A stretch of DNA of 64,000 nt from Sphingobacterium paludis (GCF_004364125.1 NZ_SNZV01000006.1:248001-312000); one strand, 5' to 3'; shown: positions 43,101 through 52,357, counted from the stretch's first letter. Made by a program: numbers and translations. Notes: generated by a model not told the origin, from the letters alone.

Positions 43101-43652
43101 CACACCTTTATAACCAAAGAAAAGGACGATCTTTTGGAAGCAAAAGCCTCATTAATGGCGACGATCAACGAAATCGATCAGACGGCTAACGATAAGTTTA
43201 TGCATGCGTTTAATACGGTGCGTGAAAACTTTATCCATGTGTTCCGCTCGCTCTTTAATCAAGAAGATTCCTGTGATATGATTTTAACGGATCCAAATAA
43301 TCCGTTGGAATCTGATATTGATATTATCGCGCGCCCGAAAGGAAAACGCCCCCTATCGATCAACCAGCTATCAGGAGGTGAAAAAACACTCACCGCAACG
43401 GCCCTGTTGTTTTCCTTATACCTATTGAAACCAGCGCCGTTCTGTATTTTTGATGAAGTGGATGCCCCACTCGATGATACCAACATCGATAAATTCAATA
43501 ACATCATCCGTGATTTCTCTGCAAACTCGCAGTTCATCATCGTATCGCATAACAAGCGCACGATTGCCAGTACCGATATTATTTACGGGGTAACTATGGT
43601 CGAGCAGGGCGTTTCACGTGTTGTTGCTGTAGACTTGCGGGACGTCGCGTAA
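40110..43652 (+). CDS. smc: chromosome segregation protein SMC
   Basis: 1180 residues, full length. N-terminal ATPase half with Walker A GPNGCGKSNVVDAIRWVLG (about 31-49), long coiled coils rich in Glu, Gln, Lys and Leu (about 170-505 and 680-1010), hinge (about 510-665; FPESIKFLRKNAGWKKSYPL, VLGLSGGSVGLFEGKRIGRA), and C-terminal ATPase half with the signature LSGGEKTLTATALLFSLY and Walker B FCIFDEVDAPLDD. It organises and resolves chromosomes with ScpA and ScpB, whose genes are not in the window. About 215 bases of intergenic DNA precede it. Confidence 0.97.
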   Translation: MQLTKLEIKGFKSFGDKITINFNEGVTAIVGPNGCGKSNVVDAIRWVLGEQSTRMLRSEKMENIIFNGTANRKPANLAEVSLTFENNNNLLPTEFSTVTITRKLYRNGDSEYRLNDVKCRLKDITDLFLDTGLGADSYAIIELKMIDEIINNKENSRRNLFEEASGISKYKVRKKQTLAKLKDTEGDLSRVDDLLYEINKNLKQLETQAKKADKYFQLKDEYREASVGLAYHRLDGFSNDLERITEQEQTQQRLIQENSDTIESSEKQLKALREDILSKEKNLATQQKSTNEYVNKIRAYESDKKIKNEQLRHLQDKEARLTAELNHDKAQLEHVTQTLKRLNEELFQEQSTLDVCQSDIEKNKSEVEELRAQQLSSRSKLDAFNAKTAAMQNDIYKLEKDIAVLNIQKDALQQESMRTISDASSKEEELSQFNGAVTDLEDRVEQQQAQYDEALQTEEELQRNVQSVEVELQETRNQINRESRLVDAKQNEYNLTKSLVDNLEGFPESIKFLRKNAGWKKSYPLFSDILFCQEEYRVAIENYLEPIMNHYVVENQQEAVQAIQLLSDASRGRANFFVLDAIQRLDTKRTVATSDRMIPALAVIKVDKKYAELCQHLLQHVFLLKPDAADSLQQELPADDIVVLHPEGKFAKNVLGLSGGSVGLFEGKRIGRAKNLENLSKEIKELNQQIEILQQREADAVDQLATLRISSRKDVIDELRNMLNRLHNELISVKTKQEQYQAFITNSKNRKEDIENRIATINTDLQRAEPQLQELKAEQQSHQQQLLELQEAHSEISDVLNEKSTVFNQENIRYHQQQNKVSSLQKDVEYRESQQETFDIRIQKNNEEYDQVKIDMKSAATFTDNNDEDLVAMYTQKESLEKGLQEIEEDFYTARKVVIDLEEEIVQSRRNKDQNDFLLTQLKDKKTALQIELNSLKERLSVEFNIDLQSLLEADAPEIHLSQEELVALCDKLKKQLDAYGSINPMAKEAYDEMSARHTFITKEKDDLLEAKASLMATINEIDQTANDKFMHAFNTVRENFIHVFRSLFNQEDSCDMILTDPNNPLESDIDIIARPKGKRPLSINQLSGGEKTLTATALLFSLYLLKPAPFCIFDEVDAPLDDTNIDKFNNIIRDFSANSQFIIVSHNKRTIASTDIIYGVTMVEQGVSRVVAVDLRDVA

Positions 43653-43695
43653 CGATAGAATAACGCGGAAAATAGACTTTCTATTAAATAAGATT

Positions 43696-43732
43696 GCTTC
43701 GTCATCGCAAGAAAGAGGAACGATGATGAAGC
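43696..43732. terminator. inverted repeat between convergent smc and MFS genes
   Basis: GCTTCGTCATCG / CGATGATGAAGC, 12-base arms with one G-T position and a 13-base loop. No clear T tract, so the terminator role is likely but unproven. Confidence 0.45.
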
Positions 43733-43823
43733 GATCTACCGTTGTAAAAATGCAGACGGGTTGTTCATCTGAACGAAACGCGAGACGCAATCAAGAGCAT
43801 CTGTTACCGTTCTGCCCCTTCCC

Positions 43824-45080
43824 TTACAGTCCCTCGTCCGAGAAAGGTACTTTTGATTTCTTTTTACCTATGCCTAGTTTAACTAACGAACGGCTAAAGA
43901 ATGAACATATCCCAATCAAAACAATGATGCCCCCTAACGCAATAAAAAGGCGATTTACACCAAAGGCATCTGCTGCCCAACCTGTACCCAGCAACCCCAA
44001 GACCGTAGGAATGATCGCAATACTGAAATAGAGAGAGAACACCCTTCCCATCAGTTCGGGCCGCACCTCTTCTTGCAGCACGGTCATAAAACAAGCGTTG
44101 TATACGGCTGCTGCGATGCCGCCGATAATCGTCAATCCGACGAAGATGTAAAACGCACTGCCTGGAAGGTAGCCGGACAAGCCCAAAGAACATCCCAGAA
44201 CAATATAGGTGCAGTTGATCAGCACCACTTTCGAAAAAGAGGGTTTAAAAATACCGATCATTCCGCCCCCAACAAGCATCCCTACACCCCACATCATCTC
44301 GATCACGCTCATTTCCCATTTCCCACCGTGAAAATGATTTAGGGTAAGCAATGGAAAGAGTACCGCAATAGGCAGGATGCAGAAGGTCACAACCGTGGAA
44401 AACAGAAAAAGCCACATCAGACCTTTATTACGCATGATTTCGAAAAATCCACCGCGCAGATCGTTCCATACCTGCGCAAAACTTGCTTTTGCTTTTTCAG
44501 CAAGCTGCGGGTTAGGAATATGCACCAGCAACAAGGAGCCCACCGCGATAATAGCCCCAGCAATATCCAGCAAGAGTACATTGCCGATCGACATAAACGA
44601 AATTGCCAAGGCACCCAACGCAGGGCCAGCAATGGCGGATATCGATTGTATAGTTTGGTTGATGCCTGCAATGCGCAATAACTCCGATTCTGGAGCAATC
44701 ATTGGAATGGCGGCCTGCATGGCCGGCATATGGAAGGCAGATCCTACCGACCGCAAGCCCAGCATCAAATAAATAAGAGCTAAACTTTCATAACCCATAT
44801 AAAAACTGATGGACATCACCAGGGTGCAGGCGGCCACGAATGAATCGGCCAGCATCATCGTCTTTTTACGATCCCAACGGTCAATGTAGACGCCGGCAAA
44901 AGGCCCAATGATAGCTGCCGGAAGCATACCGGCTATCGCGCTAAATGCCAAAACCTCAGCCGACTTATGCGCTATACTCAGCCAAATAATAATGGCAAAA
45001 TTTACCGCGGAACTGCTAATAAGGGATACAAATTGGCCGACCCATATCAATAGGAATTTCTTTTTCCAATTCTCTTTCAT
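43824..45080 (-). CDS. MFS transporter
   Basis: 418 residues with about twelve hydrophobic helices. MFS signature loops are visible: GPFAGVYIDRWDRKKTMMLAD between helices 2 and 3 (given as YIDRWDRKKTMMLAD), and RPELMGRVFSLYFS in the second half. It resembles the macrolide/enterobactin exporter type (MefA/EntS-like). Substrate unknown. The start codon is about 170 bases from its probable promoter. Confidence 0.92.
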   Translation of the reverse strand: MKENWKKKFLLIWVGQFVSLISSSAVNFAIIIWLSIAHKSAEVLAFSAIAGMLPAAIIGPFAGVYIDRWDRKKTMMLADSFVAACTLVMSISFYMGYESLALIYLMLGLRSVGSAFHMPAMQAAIPMIAPESELLRIAGINQTIQSISAIAGPALGALAISFMSIGNVLLLDIAGAIIAVGSLLLVHIPNPQLAEKAKASFAQVWNDLRGGFFEIMRNKGLMWLFLFSTVVTFCILPIAVLFPLLTLNHFHGGKWEMSVIEMMWGVGMLVGGGMIGIFKPSFSKVVLINCTYIVLGCSLGLSGYLPGSAFYIFVGLTIIGGIAAAVYNACFMTVLQEEVRPELMGRVFSLYFSIAIIPTVLGLLGTGWAADAFGVNRLFIALGGIIVLIGICSFFSRSLVKLGIGKKKSKVPFSDEGL

Positions 45081-45475
45081 ATAATACGTTGTTAGCGCCT
45101 TTTACAAACGCTTCTTTAAATAAAACTACTATAATTAGGAATAAACGAGAAACCGCTTACTCATCACCGGAACGCTAGGTCTGGAACCTAAGCACTACGC
45201 TATTCTGATGCGAATAGTTAAAATCCTGTATAGTGATATGAACTTCATGATACACAAAGGTATAAGAAAATTTCAGGAATGCAAGGGCCGAACTGATCAT
45301 GCTGAACCACAACAAAGTCTTTTTCAAAAGCCTTGACACATTACAAACCATAATGCGACACATCAGGATGCGTAATCAAAAAAAGCTTGTCGCTATAACA
45401 AAGCATGCCTCGCCTCAGCTATAGCAACAAGCCAATTTAGTATCCCCAATCTCTGCCCTAAGAAACAACTCGATT
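45081..45475. other. intergenic region with a promoter and a long leader for the MFS gene
   Basis: 395 bases, no convincing gene. The minus-strand 62-codon frame at 45175-45363 spans the promoter and has no family features. A 17-codon frame, MKFISLYRILTIRIRIA, begins just after the predicted transcript start (about 45244 leftwards) and could be a leader peptide. No hairpin I can name. Confidence 0.4.
45255..45262 (-). promoter_or_regulatory. -7 promoter element TACCTTTG for the MFS gene
   Basis: Exact TAnnTTTG on the minus strand, TTGC about 20 bases upstream. Gives a leader of roughly 170 bases. Confidence 0.5.
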
Positions 45476-48400
45476 TTACGCCTCGTCTTCCTTCTCGATC
45501 GTTGGCGGGATCAATTTGTACACGACTGGCGTAACGATGCGGGATAACAAAGTCGAGCTAATTAAGCCGCCAATCATCACGATGGCCAATGGCGATATAA
45601 GCGGGTTGCTGGACCATGCTATGGGTAAAAGCCCACCGATGGCGGTGAAAGATGTTAAGATAATCGGCAAAAATCGTATCTCCCCAGCCTTTTCGATCGC
45701 TTCATTAAGTTCCATCCCCTCTCGTCGCAATTGGTTGGTAAAATCAACGAGTAGAATGGTATTTTTCACTTCGATTCCGGCCAAGGCGACTAAACCAATC
45801 GTGGCGACGAATGATAATGTGTTGCCCGTCATCAAGAGCGCCAATACCGCACCCACAATGCCTAACGGTATCACGGACAATACAATTAACGTACTTTTGA
45901 ACGTCTTAAATTCCAATACCAACACGGCGATAAATAAAAATACCGTCACCATAATAATGGTTCCAAAGCCACCGAAGGCCGTCTGCCGACTCTCCACCTC
46001 GCCCCCCATTTCATAAGAATATCCGGTAGGAAAGTCAAACTTATCCATTTTCTCGATAACGGCGTGGATAACCTCATCGTTCGTATATCCCTTGGCAACC
46101 GAGGAATTTACAGAGACCATGCGTTGCTTATTTTGGTGGTAAACGTTAGAAGGTGATGTCTCGAACGTCAGCGTCGCAAGTTGGCTCAGCGGGATCGCGG
46201 TCCCTTCGACATTGTTGACGAAAATAGCATCGAATACATGAATGTCTGGACTGTTTCCGCGCGGCACGGTAACGGTAATCCGGTAATCGTTATCATCCAC
46301 ATCGGGATCGGTATAAACGCCAGCGACATAGCCAGCCAGCGCTACACGGATGGTCTGATCGATACGTGCAGTTGGCACCCCAAGCGCCATCGCTTTCTCG
46401 CGGTTTATTTGGACCCTTAGATCCGTCTTTTTGTTCTTTAATGGGTTATTGACGTATACATTTCCAGCGGTCGCTTGTAACATTTCTTCCACATCGGCAG
46501 CAAGCCTTTGCAATGTGTCCAAGTTGTCGCCAAACAAACGCACCTCCACGGGTGACAGCACAGGGACACCCTGTTCAAAATTTTTGACTTCAACTTTAGC
46601 GCCCAGATAAGAAGACCACCTACTGCGCAGTTCATCAATAAGCTTTTCCTTTTCTTTGGCCTTGACATCGGCATGTAATTGGACGAAAATATCCGCATAG
46701 GCGACATTCTCACTACCTTGCGTCATGTTATAGTAAATCCGCGGATTTCCCTTTCCTACATTACTCGTAAAATACTTTACGGATGCAATCGTATGGAGCT
46801 GCCCTTCAATCTCACGCGTAATACTATCCGTTGTCTGGATATTGCCTTGCAACGGACTGGCAATATGAATCATGAACTGCGGCTTCTCGGAGGGCGGAAA
46901 AAGAGAGAAGCCCACAAGCGGTATGAGTCCGGCTGCACCCGCGAAGATCAACAAGGCAATTACTCCCGTGCGCTTCGGATGCTGCAGCGCCTTGTCTAAC
47001 CATACGGCATAGGTGCTGTGAATAATCTTCTGTAATCCGCGCAAGATAAAATTACCCTCTTCCGAAGCATGGGGCTTCAGCAATTTGCTCGCTAAAAAAG
47101 GAACCACCAAAAGCGCCACAAACATAGACCCCACGACAGAAGCAATCACCGCGGTCGGCATACTCCGAATAAAGTCACCCGCCATCTCTGGCATAAACAT
47201 CAAGGGTAGAAAAGCGATAACAAGGGTTACCGTACATCCTACTACGGCTAGCGCAATCTGGCTCGTCCCCTTGATCGCGGCCTCCACGCGGGAGTAGCCG
47301 TCACGCATCCATCGCTCAATATTTTCGACAACGACAATACTATCATCCACAACCAACCCCAATGCCACCACAAACCCGACAATACTCAATTGATTAAGCG
47401 AATAACCGATAATATTTAAGGTGACCAATCCTAAACCCAAAGATAGTGGAATGGCTATCATAACGATTAAGGAAGCCCTTGTTCCCAAAGGCAGCAGGGT
47501 GAACAGCACCAAGGTAATGGCGATTACAAAATCTACGCCTAATCCACCTAGTCGCGTGTTTACTTGATCCGCTTGATCGAAGCTCACTACAAAGTCCACG
47601 TTCGCTGGTAAGGTTTTACGAAATTCCTCCAATATTTGTTTGTATTCTTTTTGCGTCTCGGTAATATTCATACCGCTTTTTTGCGCGGCATTGACCAACA
47701 CTGCCTGGTAGCCGTTTAGACGCGTGATATGGTTTTTTTCCGCAAAGGTAGGATATACATCAGCAATATCGCTCAGCCTGATATTACGCCCTTGCGCGCT
47801 GCCGACAATCGTTTGTTGAATTTCTTCAATACTTTGGTAGGCACCGCTGGTCTTTACGCTGAATGTTCTTCCACCCGCGACGACGCTACCGCCAGGCACG
47901 TTCTGGTTCTCGCTTTGTATGGATTGTACCACCCGATCCATCGGTATCTTCAGGTTAGCCATCCGCGGAAGATCCAAGTCTACACGTACCAGCTGATCTG
48001 GAAGCCCATTGATCTCCACATCTTTCAACGCACGCACTTTCTCCAATCGACTTTTCAGATCGTCGGCCAAGCGCTTCATGGTAGAGAGCGATGCATTCTC
48101 TGAAACCAAGGCCGATTGAATAACACTGACGCCCGTAGGGTCTATCTTCCGCACCTCCGCGCTATAGATATTTTCCGGCAATTCTGGTCGTACGGCACTC
48201 AGCTCGCGTACCAACTCTTGGTATTTGGCATCGTAATCCTCTCCATACACATACTCAACAAACAATAGCGCAATGCCATTTCCGATGGTGGTTTTGATAC
48301 GCTTGATACCGTCTAGCGCATAGAAACGACTCTCTAAAGGCTTGACGACAAGTTGCTCCATATCCTTGGGGCTAGTGCCCGGATAAATAACGGTCACCGG

Positions 48401-48535
48401 AAAATTTACAGGTTTCATTTCCGGATCCTCGGCCCGCGGCATGGTCAACACTGTGCTGAATGCCACTACAATAACCATCAGCACCATAATAAGGGTGAAC
48501 TGATAATTTCTAATTGGATATTTGATCAGACTCAT
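45476..48535 (-). CDS. RND-family efflux transporter permease
   Basis: 1019 residues, typical AcrB/MexB-like length with 12 membrane helices and two large periplasmic loops. Recognisable: TM1 (QFTLIMVLMVIVVAFSTVLT, about 12-31), proton-relay helix 4 with LGLVVDDSIVVVENIERWMR (Asp-Asp pair near 405) and the second-half pseudo-repeat GLVALAGIEVKNTILLVDF. The subfamily (MSLIKYPIRNYQF start, PRAEDPEMKP) looks like multidrug RND pumps rather than the metal CusA type, because the CusA Met pattern was not seen. Last gene of the TetR-TolC-adaptor-RND operon, 9 bases after the adaptor. Confidence 0.95.
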   Translation of the reverse strand: MSLIKYPIRNYQFTLIMVLMVIVVAFSTVLTMPRAEDPEMKPVNFPVTVIYPGTSPKDMEQLVVKPLESRFYALDGIKRIKTTIGNGIALLFVEYVYGEDYDAKYQELVRELSAVRPELPENIYSAEVRKIDPTGVSVIQSALVSENASLSTMKRLADDLKSRLEKVRALKDVEINGLPDQLVRVDLDLPRMANLKIPMDRVVQSIQSENQNVPGGSVVAGGRTFSVKTSGAYQSIEEIQQTIVGSAQGRNIRLSDIADVYPTFAEKNHITRLNGYQAVLVNAAQKSGMNITETQKEYKQILEEFRKTLPANVDFVVSFDQADQVNTRLGGLGVDFVIAITLVLFTLLPLGTRASLIVMIAIPLSLGLGLVTLNIIGYSLNQLSIVGFVVALGLVVDDSIVVVENIERWMRDGYSRVEAAIKGTSQIALAVVGCTVTLVIAFLPLMFMPEMAGDFIRSMPTAVIASVVGSMFVALLVVPFLASKLLKPHASEEGNFILRGLQKIIHSTYAVWLDKALQHPKRTGVIALLIFAGAAGLIPLVGFSLFPPSEKPQFMIHIASPLQGNIQTTDSITREIEGQLHTIASVKYFTSNVGKGNPRIYYNMTQGSENVAYADIFVQLHADVKAKEKEKLIDELRSRWSSYLGAKVEVKNFEQGVPVLSPVEVRLFGDNLDTLQRLAADVEEMLQATAGNVYVNNPLKNKKTDLRVQINREKAMALGVPTARIDQTIRVALAGYVAGVYTDPDVDDNDYRITVTVPRGNSPDIHVFDAIFVNNVEGTAIPLSQLATLTFETSPSNVYHQNKQRMVSVNSSVAKGYTNDEVIHAVIEKMDKFDFPTGYSYEMGGEVESRQTAFGGFGTIIMVTVFLFIAVLVLEFKTFKSTLIVLSVIPLGIVGAVLALLMTGNTLSFVATIGLVALAGIEVKNTILLVDFTNQLRREGMELNEAIEKAGEIRFLPIILTSFTAIGGLLPIAWSSNPLISPLAIVMIGGLISSTLLSRIVTPVVYKLIPPTIEKEDEA

Positions 48536-48544
48536 AACAAAAGA

Positions 48545-49612
48545 TTATTTTTTGCTGACCACTTTTATAGGGGCACCATCAACCAAATATGGACTGCCTG
48601 ATACTATTAAAGCTCCTGCGCCATCTAACCCGCTTAGGACTGTCACTTGATCCGCGGCTATGGCTCCCAAACTTACCTTAACGCGCTTGGCGGTTTTATG
48701 ATCATCCGTAACAAACACGTAGCCTTCCTTGCCGTTGCCATCAAGCAACGCCTCATACGGGATATTCCAGACCGCATCTTGCTTCGCACGTTTGCGAATT
48801 TCTGCCCGCGCAAACACGCCAGACGCCAATTTATTCTTAGGTACCTGCTCGAGGCGCAAAAATATGCTGAATGTCCCGGTGTTCGGATCCAAACCTTCTG
48901 ATTTACGGCTCACAAAAGCACGAAATACTTGATCGCCAAACACATCGGCGCGAACGCTCGCTGTATCACCAATCGCTAGCATGGACCATTGCCGGTCCGA
49001 TACGCCCACTTTCAGCTCCCAATTTCCTTCATTGGCACCGTTAATTTGGAACACCGGCGTTCCTGGGCCGACGACTTGTCCTTCCTGCGCCAAGCGAGCC
49101 AGTACATAGCCATTGCTGGTCGAGCGTATCTCTGCATATTGCTTATTAAACTGGATGGATTTTAAATCTTGCTGGGCTACACGGAGTGCCGTTTCCGCAT
49201 TTTGCATCTGCTCCAACGTTGTTACGCTATCGCGATAAAGCTTGCTGGCCCTATCGTAATCACGCTTTGCTTTCTCTACGGCTAAACGAGCCTGCGATGC
49301 ATGCGCATCTATTTCATCCTGATGCACACGCGCTAATAGTTGGCCTGGACGCACCGCATCCCCTTCGCGTACAAACATCTTTTCGATAACGCCCCCACTT
49401 TTAAAGCTCAGCAAGGTTTCATCATCCGTACTGAAGGTACCGGTGGCTTCTACGGTAATCGCTGAAGCAGCGTTGTGCAAAGAGAGCAGTGCGACAGGGA
49501 TCGTATCCGTATGCGGAATTTCCGTGGATCGATCGGGCTGATGGCAGGATTGTAGGGTTGCGGCACCGACAAGTGCGACAAGCATAAAATAGGTGCGAAT
49601 AGATATTTTCAT
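48545..49612 (-). CDS. RND efflux periplasmic adaptor (MFP)
   Basis: 355 residues. Lipoprotein-type start MKISIRTYFMLVALVGAATL with QSCHQ (Cys23), then a barrel-sandwich hybrid (KSGGVIEKMFVREGDAVRPG; STSNGYVLARLAQEGQVVGP), a short alpha hairpin between them (about 95-145), beta-barrel and membrane-proximal domains. It bridges the RND pump and the TolC channel. Its ATG overlaps the TolC stop by one base (TAATG), so translation is coupled. Confidence 0.93.
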   Translation of the reverse strand: MKISIRTYFMLVALVGAATLQSCHQPDRSTEIPHTDTIPVALLSLHNAASAITVEATGTFSTDDETLLSFKSGGVIEKMFVREGDAVRPGQLLARVHQDEIDAHASQARLAVEKAKRDYDRASKLYRDSVTTLEQMQNAETALRVAQQDLKSIQFNKQYAEIRSTSNGYVLARLAQEGQVVGPGTPVFQINGANEGNWELKVGVSDRQWSMLAIGDTASVRADVFGDQVFRAFVSRKSEGLDPNTGTFSIFLRLEQVPKNKLASGVFARAEIRKRAKQDAVWNIPYEALLDGNGKEGYVFVTDDHKTAKRVKVSLGAIAADQVTVLSGLDGAGALIVSGSPYLVDGAPIKVVSKK

Positions 49613-50970
49613 TACTGGACGATTTGGAAGGTTGCAGATTCACGTTCTAAAGAAGCTAAAGCCATTAAAATCTGTAATTTACTAACGGTTTCTGAAAGCT
49701 TAGCGGTCGTATATTGGCTGCGCGCATCGATGGTTTCCATATAGGTATTGACACCGGCGGCAAACCCCTTTTGAATTAAGCGTTGATAGGAAGAAGCGGT
49801 TTCCAACTGCACCTTGGCTTTCTCAAAGTTTTTAAAGGACGAAAGGACTTCATTTCTTGCCATCTCAATCGCCATAGCCAATTGTTGCTCGGCTTGAGCC
49901 TTTTTATTTTTGGATACAGCAAGGTCAACTTTTGCTTCTTGTATTTTCAATCGATTTCTATTGCCCTGAAAAATGGGCATTTTCATCGTTAATCCAACCA
50001 TAAAATAGCGGGAGTTGTCGTTAAACTTTAACCCCTCTGCTTGAGAACCTAGATCGAAAAAGCCGCTTATTTTTGGGATAAGGTATTGCTTATTCATCTT
50101 AACGACCGACTCTTGTATGGCGATCCCGGTCGTTAACGATTTCAACTCTTCGCGATTGGAAACGTCAACATCTTCCCATTGCGCTAAGGACCACACGCTC
50201 TCCTGTGCCAAAAGGTCGTCCTCCAGAATGGCAGAACCCGCCTCTCGATTCAACAACATATTAAAATAGAGCGCCGCGTTTTTGATATTTTTTTCCGCGT
50301 CGGCCAATTGTGCTTCGACAGCGGCAATTTCAGAATTTGCGCGGATGACGTATGCAGGTAAACCTTTCCCGGCGTCGAGTAATTTTTGGTTGACGCGCAG
50401 TCCCTCTTGGGCAAGGCTTAGCGACGAGTTATATACCGCCTTGATTTGTACAGCTGTCAAGTATTTGTAGTACGCGTTCTTAATTTCTTTGATGAGCTCC
50501 CGCTTATAAATTTCCACTTCATTTTCTTGAAGCGTCACAGTGGCTGCTTTGATCCGCTCGTTGTAACCTATGTCGGTATTCAACAAAGGCATCGTCGTGC
50601 GAATCTTGGCGTCGTAATAATTTTGAGGTAGGAAATTGATTGTTTCATTACCAATTTGTGGAAAAGCTTGTGATTGCGTTAGCGCATTCAAGGTATTGTA
50701 AACCGGATTCAAAAGGTCGCCGATGGGCAAATCTATCGAACGACCACCTTTGGCATGTGAATAGGCTACATCCAAGTCTACGGCTGGTAAGTACATTGAC
50801 TTTGCCACCTGCATCGCATGTAATGCCCGCTGCAAGGAAAGGTTTTTTTCTTGCAGCACCAAATTGTTGTCCAAGCCTTCATCAAGATACCTGTCCAATG
50901 CCTTGGATTGCGCATGGACAACGGAGACGCTGATCGCCATCACCATCAAGGCTATAAATAGTGTTCTCAT
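49612..50970 (-). CDS. TolC-family outer membrane channel of the RND system
   Basis: 452 residues. Signal peptide MRTLFIALMVMAISVSVVHA. TolC repeats: ALDRYLDEGLDNNLVLQEKN at the start and coiled-coil helices rich in Ala, Gln and Lys (about 140-230 and 350-430). Encoded 34 bases after the TetR gene and just before the adaptor, so it is the dedicated exit duct of this pump. Confidence 0.94.
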   Translation of the reverse strand: MRTLFIALMVMAISVSVVHAQSKALDRYLDEGLDNNLVLQEKNLSLQRALHAMQVAKSMYLPAVDLDVAYSHAKGGRSIDLPIGDLLNPVYNTLNALTQSQAFPQIGNETINFLPQNYYDAKIRTTMPLLNTDIGYNERIKAATVTLQENEVEIYKRELIKEIKNAYYKYLTAVQIKAVYNSSLSLAQEGLRVNQKLLDAGKGLPAYVIRANSEIAAVEAQLADAEKNIKNAALYFNMLLNREAGSAILEDDLLAQESVWSLAQWEDVDVSNREELKSLTTGIAIQESVVKMNKQYLIPKISGFFDLGSQAEGLKFNDNSRYFMVGLTMKMPIFQGNRNRLKIQEAKVDLAVSKNKKAQAEQQLAMAIEMARNEVLSSFKNFEKAKVQLETASSYQRLIQKGFAAGVNTYMETIDARSQYTTAKLSETVSKLQILMALASLERESATFQIVQ

Positions 50971-51004
50971 TATTAACAGCGTTAAGTATATACCTAAATT
51001 TTTT

Positions 51005-51643
51005 TTATTTTGTCAGTTCCAGATAGTGTACGAATACGCGGAAGGCTTTTTCAACCATCGCCTCCTGCTCATTGGTATCCAACACCACCTCCATCATATT
51101 CCGCAAATGGCCAGAAACATACAATGAGCAAAGCCCATGCACCGAAGACCAAGCCTGTACGGCTACCTCTATCGTGTCAAGCCCCTTAAAATAGCCATCC
51201 TGTTGGCAGTCGCGAATCGTTTGCAGCAGCAAATCAAAAACACGTTCGCCCTCTGCCCACTCGCCATCCACGCAGTGTATCTCCAAATATTTCATCGGAT
51301 CTTTCATCATGAACATCACCTCATAAAAATCTGGATGCGTCATCCCAAAACGCAGATAGCATTTACCTATAGCTTTTAAGCGCTCGTAAGGCGATTCGAC
51401 CTGCATAAGCGGCTGAAAGTCTTGACGAAGCATCAGAAAACCTTCTTGATGCAAGGCGTAAATGATGTCGCTCTTATCCTTATAGTACAAATAAATCGTT
51501 GTGGGACTGAATTCAATTTCCTGTGCGATTTTACGAATAGACGTTGCTTCGTAGCCAGCCGTAACAAAAAGTTTTTTTGCCGCTTCCAAAATCCGCTTAC
51601 GTAAATCTTCTTTATGCCGTGTCTTTCTCTCTTGAATTCCCAT
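51005..51643 (-). CDS. TetR/AcrR-family repressor
   Basis: 212 residues. N-terminal HTH (RILEAAKKLFVTAGYEATSI, RKIAQEIEFSPTTIYLYYKD, about 18-58) with the family's TTIYLYYKDKSD recognition helix; C-terminal TetR ligand domain (DUF-type AcrR_C, about 85-210). First gene of the operon encoding TolC, adaptor and RND pump, so it probably autoregulates the whole pump operon in response to a toxic ligand. Start ATG at 51641-51643 lies 7 bases after a perfect -7 element. Confidence 0.95.
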   Translation of the reverse strand: MGIQERKTRHKEDLRKRILEAAKKLFVTAGYEATSIRKIAQEIEFSPTTIYLYYKDKSDIIYALHQEGFLMLRQDFQPLMQVESPYERLKAIGKCYLRFGMTHPDFYEVMFMMKDPMKYLEIHCVDGEWAEGERVFDLLLQTIRDCQQDGYFKGLDTIEVAVQAWSSVHGLCSLYVSGHLRNMMEVVLDTNEQEAMVEKAFRVFVHYLELTK

Positions 51644-51650
51644 TACACCG

Positions 51651-51658
51651 CAAATTTA
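51651..51658 (-). promoter_or_regulatory. efflux operon promoter, -7 element TAAATTTG, abutting the tetR start
   Basis: Exact TAnnTTTG on the minus strand, followed by 7 bases (CGGTGTA) and then ATG. Leaderless or near-leaderless mRNA expected. Confidence 0.6.
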
Positions 51659-51693
51659 AAGAACAGTGTTAACCTGTGCAAATATTATTTCAT

Positions 51694-51724
51694 AAAAAAG
51701 AGCCCCTACGTATGTAGAGGCTCT
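51694..51724 (-). terminator. intrinsic terminator after hsp20
   Basis: Minus-strand stem AGAGCCTCTAC / GTAGGGGCTCT followed by six T. Confidence 0.88.
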
Positions 51725-51745
51725 CCAACCTTAAAACTTAAACAC

Positions 51746-52189
51746 TTACTTTACTTCAATAAGTCTCTTTGCAACAATCGCATCTTCCTTCTTCCCCACA
51801 GAGACATTCAATACACCGTCGGTATACGTTGCATCGATGCTATTGTAATTGACCGATTCGGGCAGCGAAAACGAGCGCGTAAATGAGCTATAGCTAAATT
51901 CTTTTTTGCTATACAACTTGTCTTCAGTAACGCTTTCTTCTTTTTTCTCTACCGAAATGGTTATTAAATTCTTATCAACGTTTATTTTAAAATCTGATTT
52001 TTGTAATCCTGGCGCAGCCAACTCTATAGTATACGAGTCCTGCGTTTCAGCAATATTTACGGCTGGAACGCGGGTTACCAAGCGATCAGTGATAAATGAA
52101 TCGTTGAATAAGTTGTCGAAAATGCTGTTTACATAAGGGTTAACAACATCAGAATTAACAGTTTTTGTCGGAAATTTGATTAATGCCAT
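51746..52189 (-). CDS. small heat-shock protein (Hsp20/alpha-crystallin)
   Basis: 147 residues. ATP-independent holdase chaperone. The alpha-crystallin domain (about 45-140) has VPAVNIAETQDSYTIELAAP at its start and the closing motif region YTDGVLNVSVGKKED (A-x-x-x-G-V-L type). N-terminal arm: MALIKFPTKTV. Unlike most genes here it has a strong Shine-Dalgarno sequence, AGGAGG (52198-52203), 8 bases before the ATG, fitting high induced expression. Own terminator; monocistronic. Confidence 0.95.
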   Translation of the reverse strand: MALIKFPTKTVNSDVVNPYVNSIFDNLFNDSFITDRLVTRVPAVNIAETQDSYTIELAAPGLQKSDFKINVDKNLITISVEKKEESVTEDKLYSKKEFSYSSFTRSFSLPESVNYNSIDATYTDGVLNVSVGKKEDAIVAKRLIEVK

Positions 52190-52197
52190 TTTTATGT

Positions 52198-52203
52198 CCT
52201 CCT
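52198..52203 (-). promoter_or_regulatory. strong ribosome binding site of hsp20
   Basis: Minus-strand AGGAGG, full complement to 16S rRNA anti-SD, 8 bases before the start. Unusual among the genes of this window, most of which have no SD. Confidence 0.8.
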
Positions 52204-52357
52204 AAATTTTTTTTGTTTTAATGATGTTAACTCATTTACAAACTGCGTACCGAACGCTTTTCACCACAAAACAAGCGACATTATGTCGGTTAACAAATAA
52301 ATTAAGTGACAAATTGACTTAAAACAAATAAAACAGCGTCCGAATTGACCTGCACTA

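Noticed and set aside
45175-45363. Minus-strand frame of 62 codons
   Set aside because: It runs across the predicted promoter of the MFS gene and has no recognisable features.
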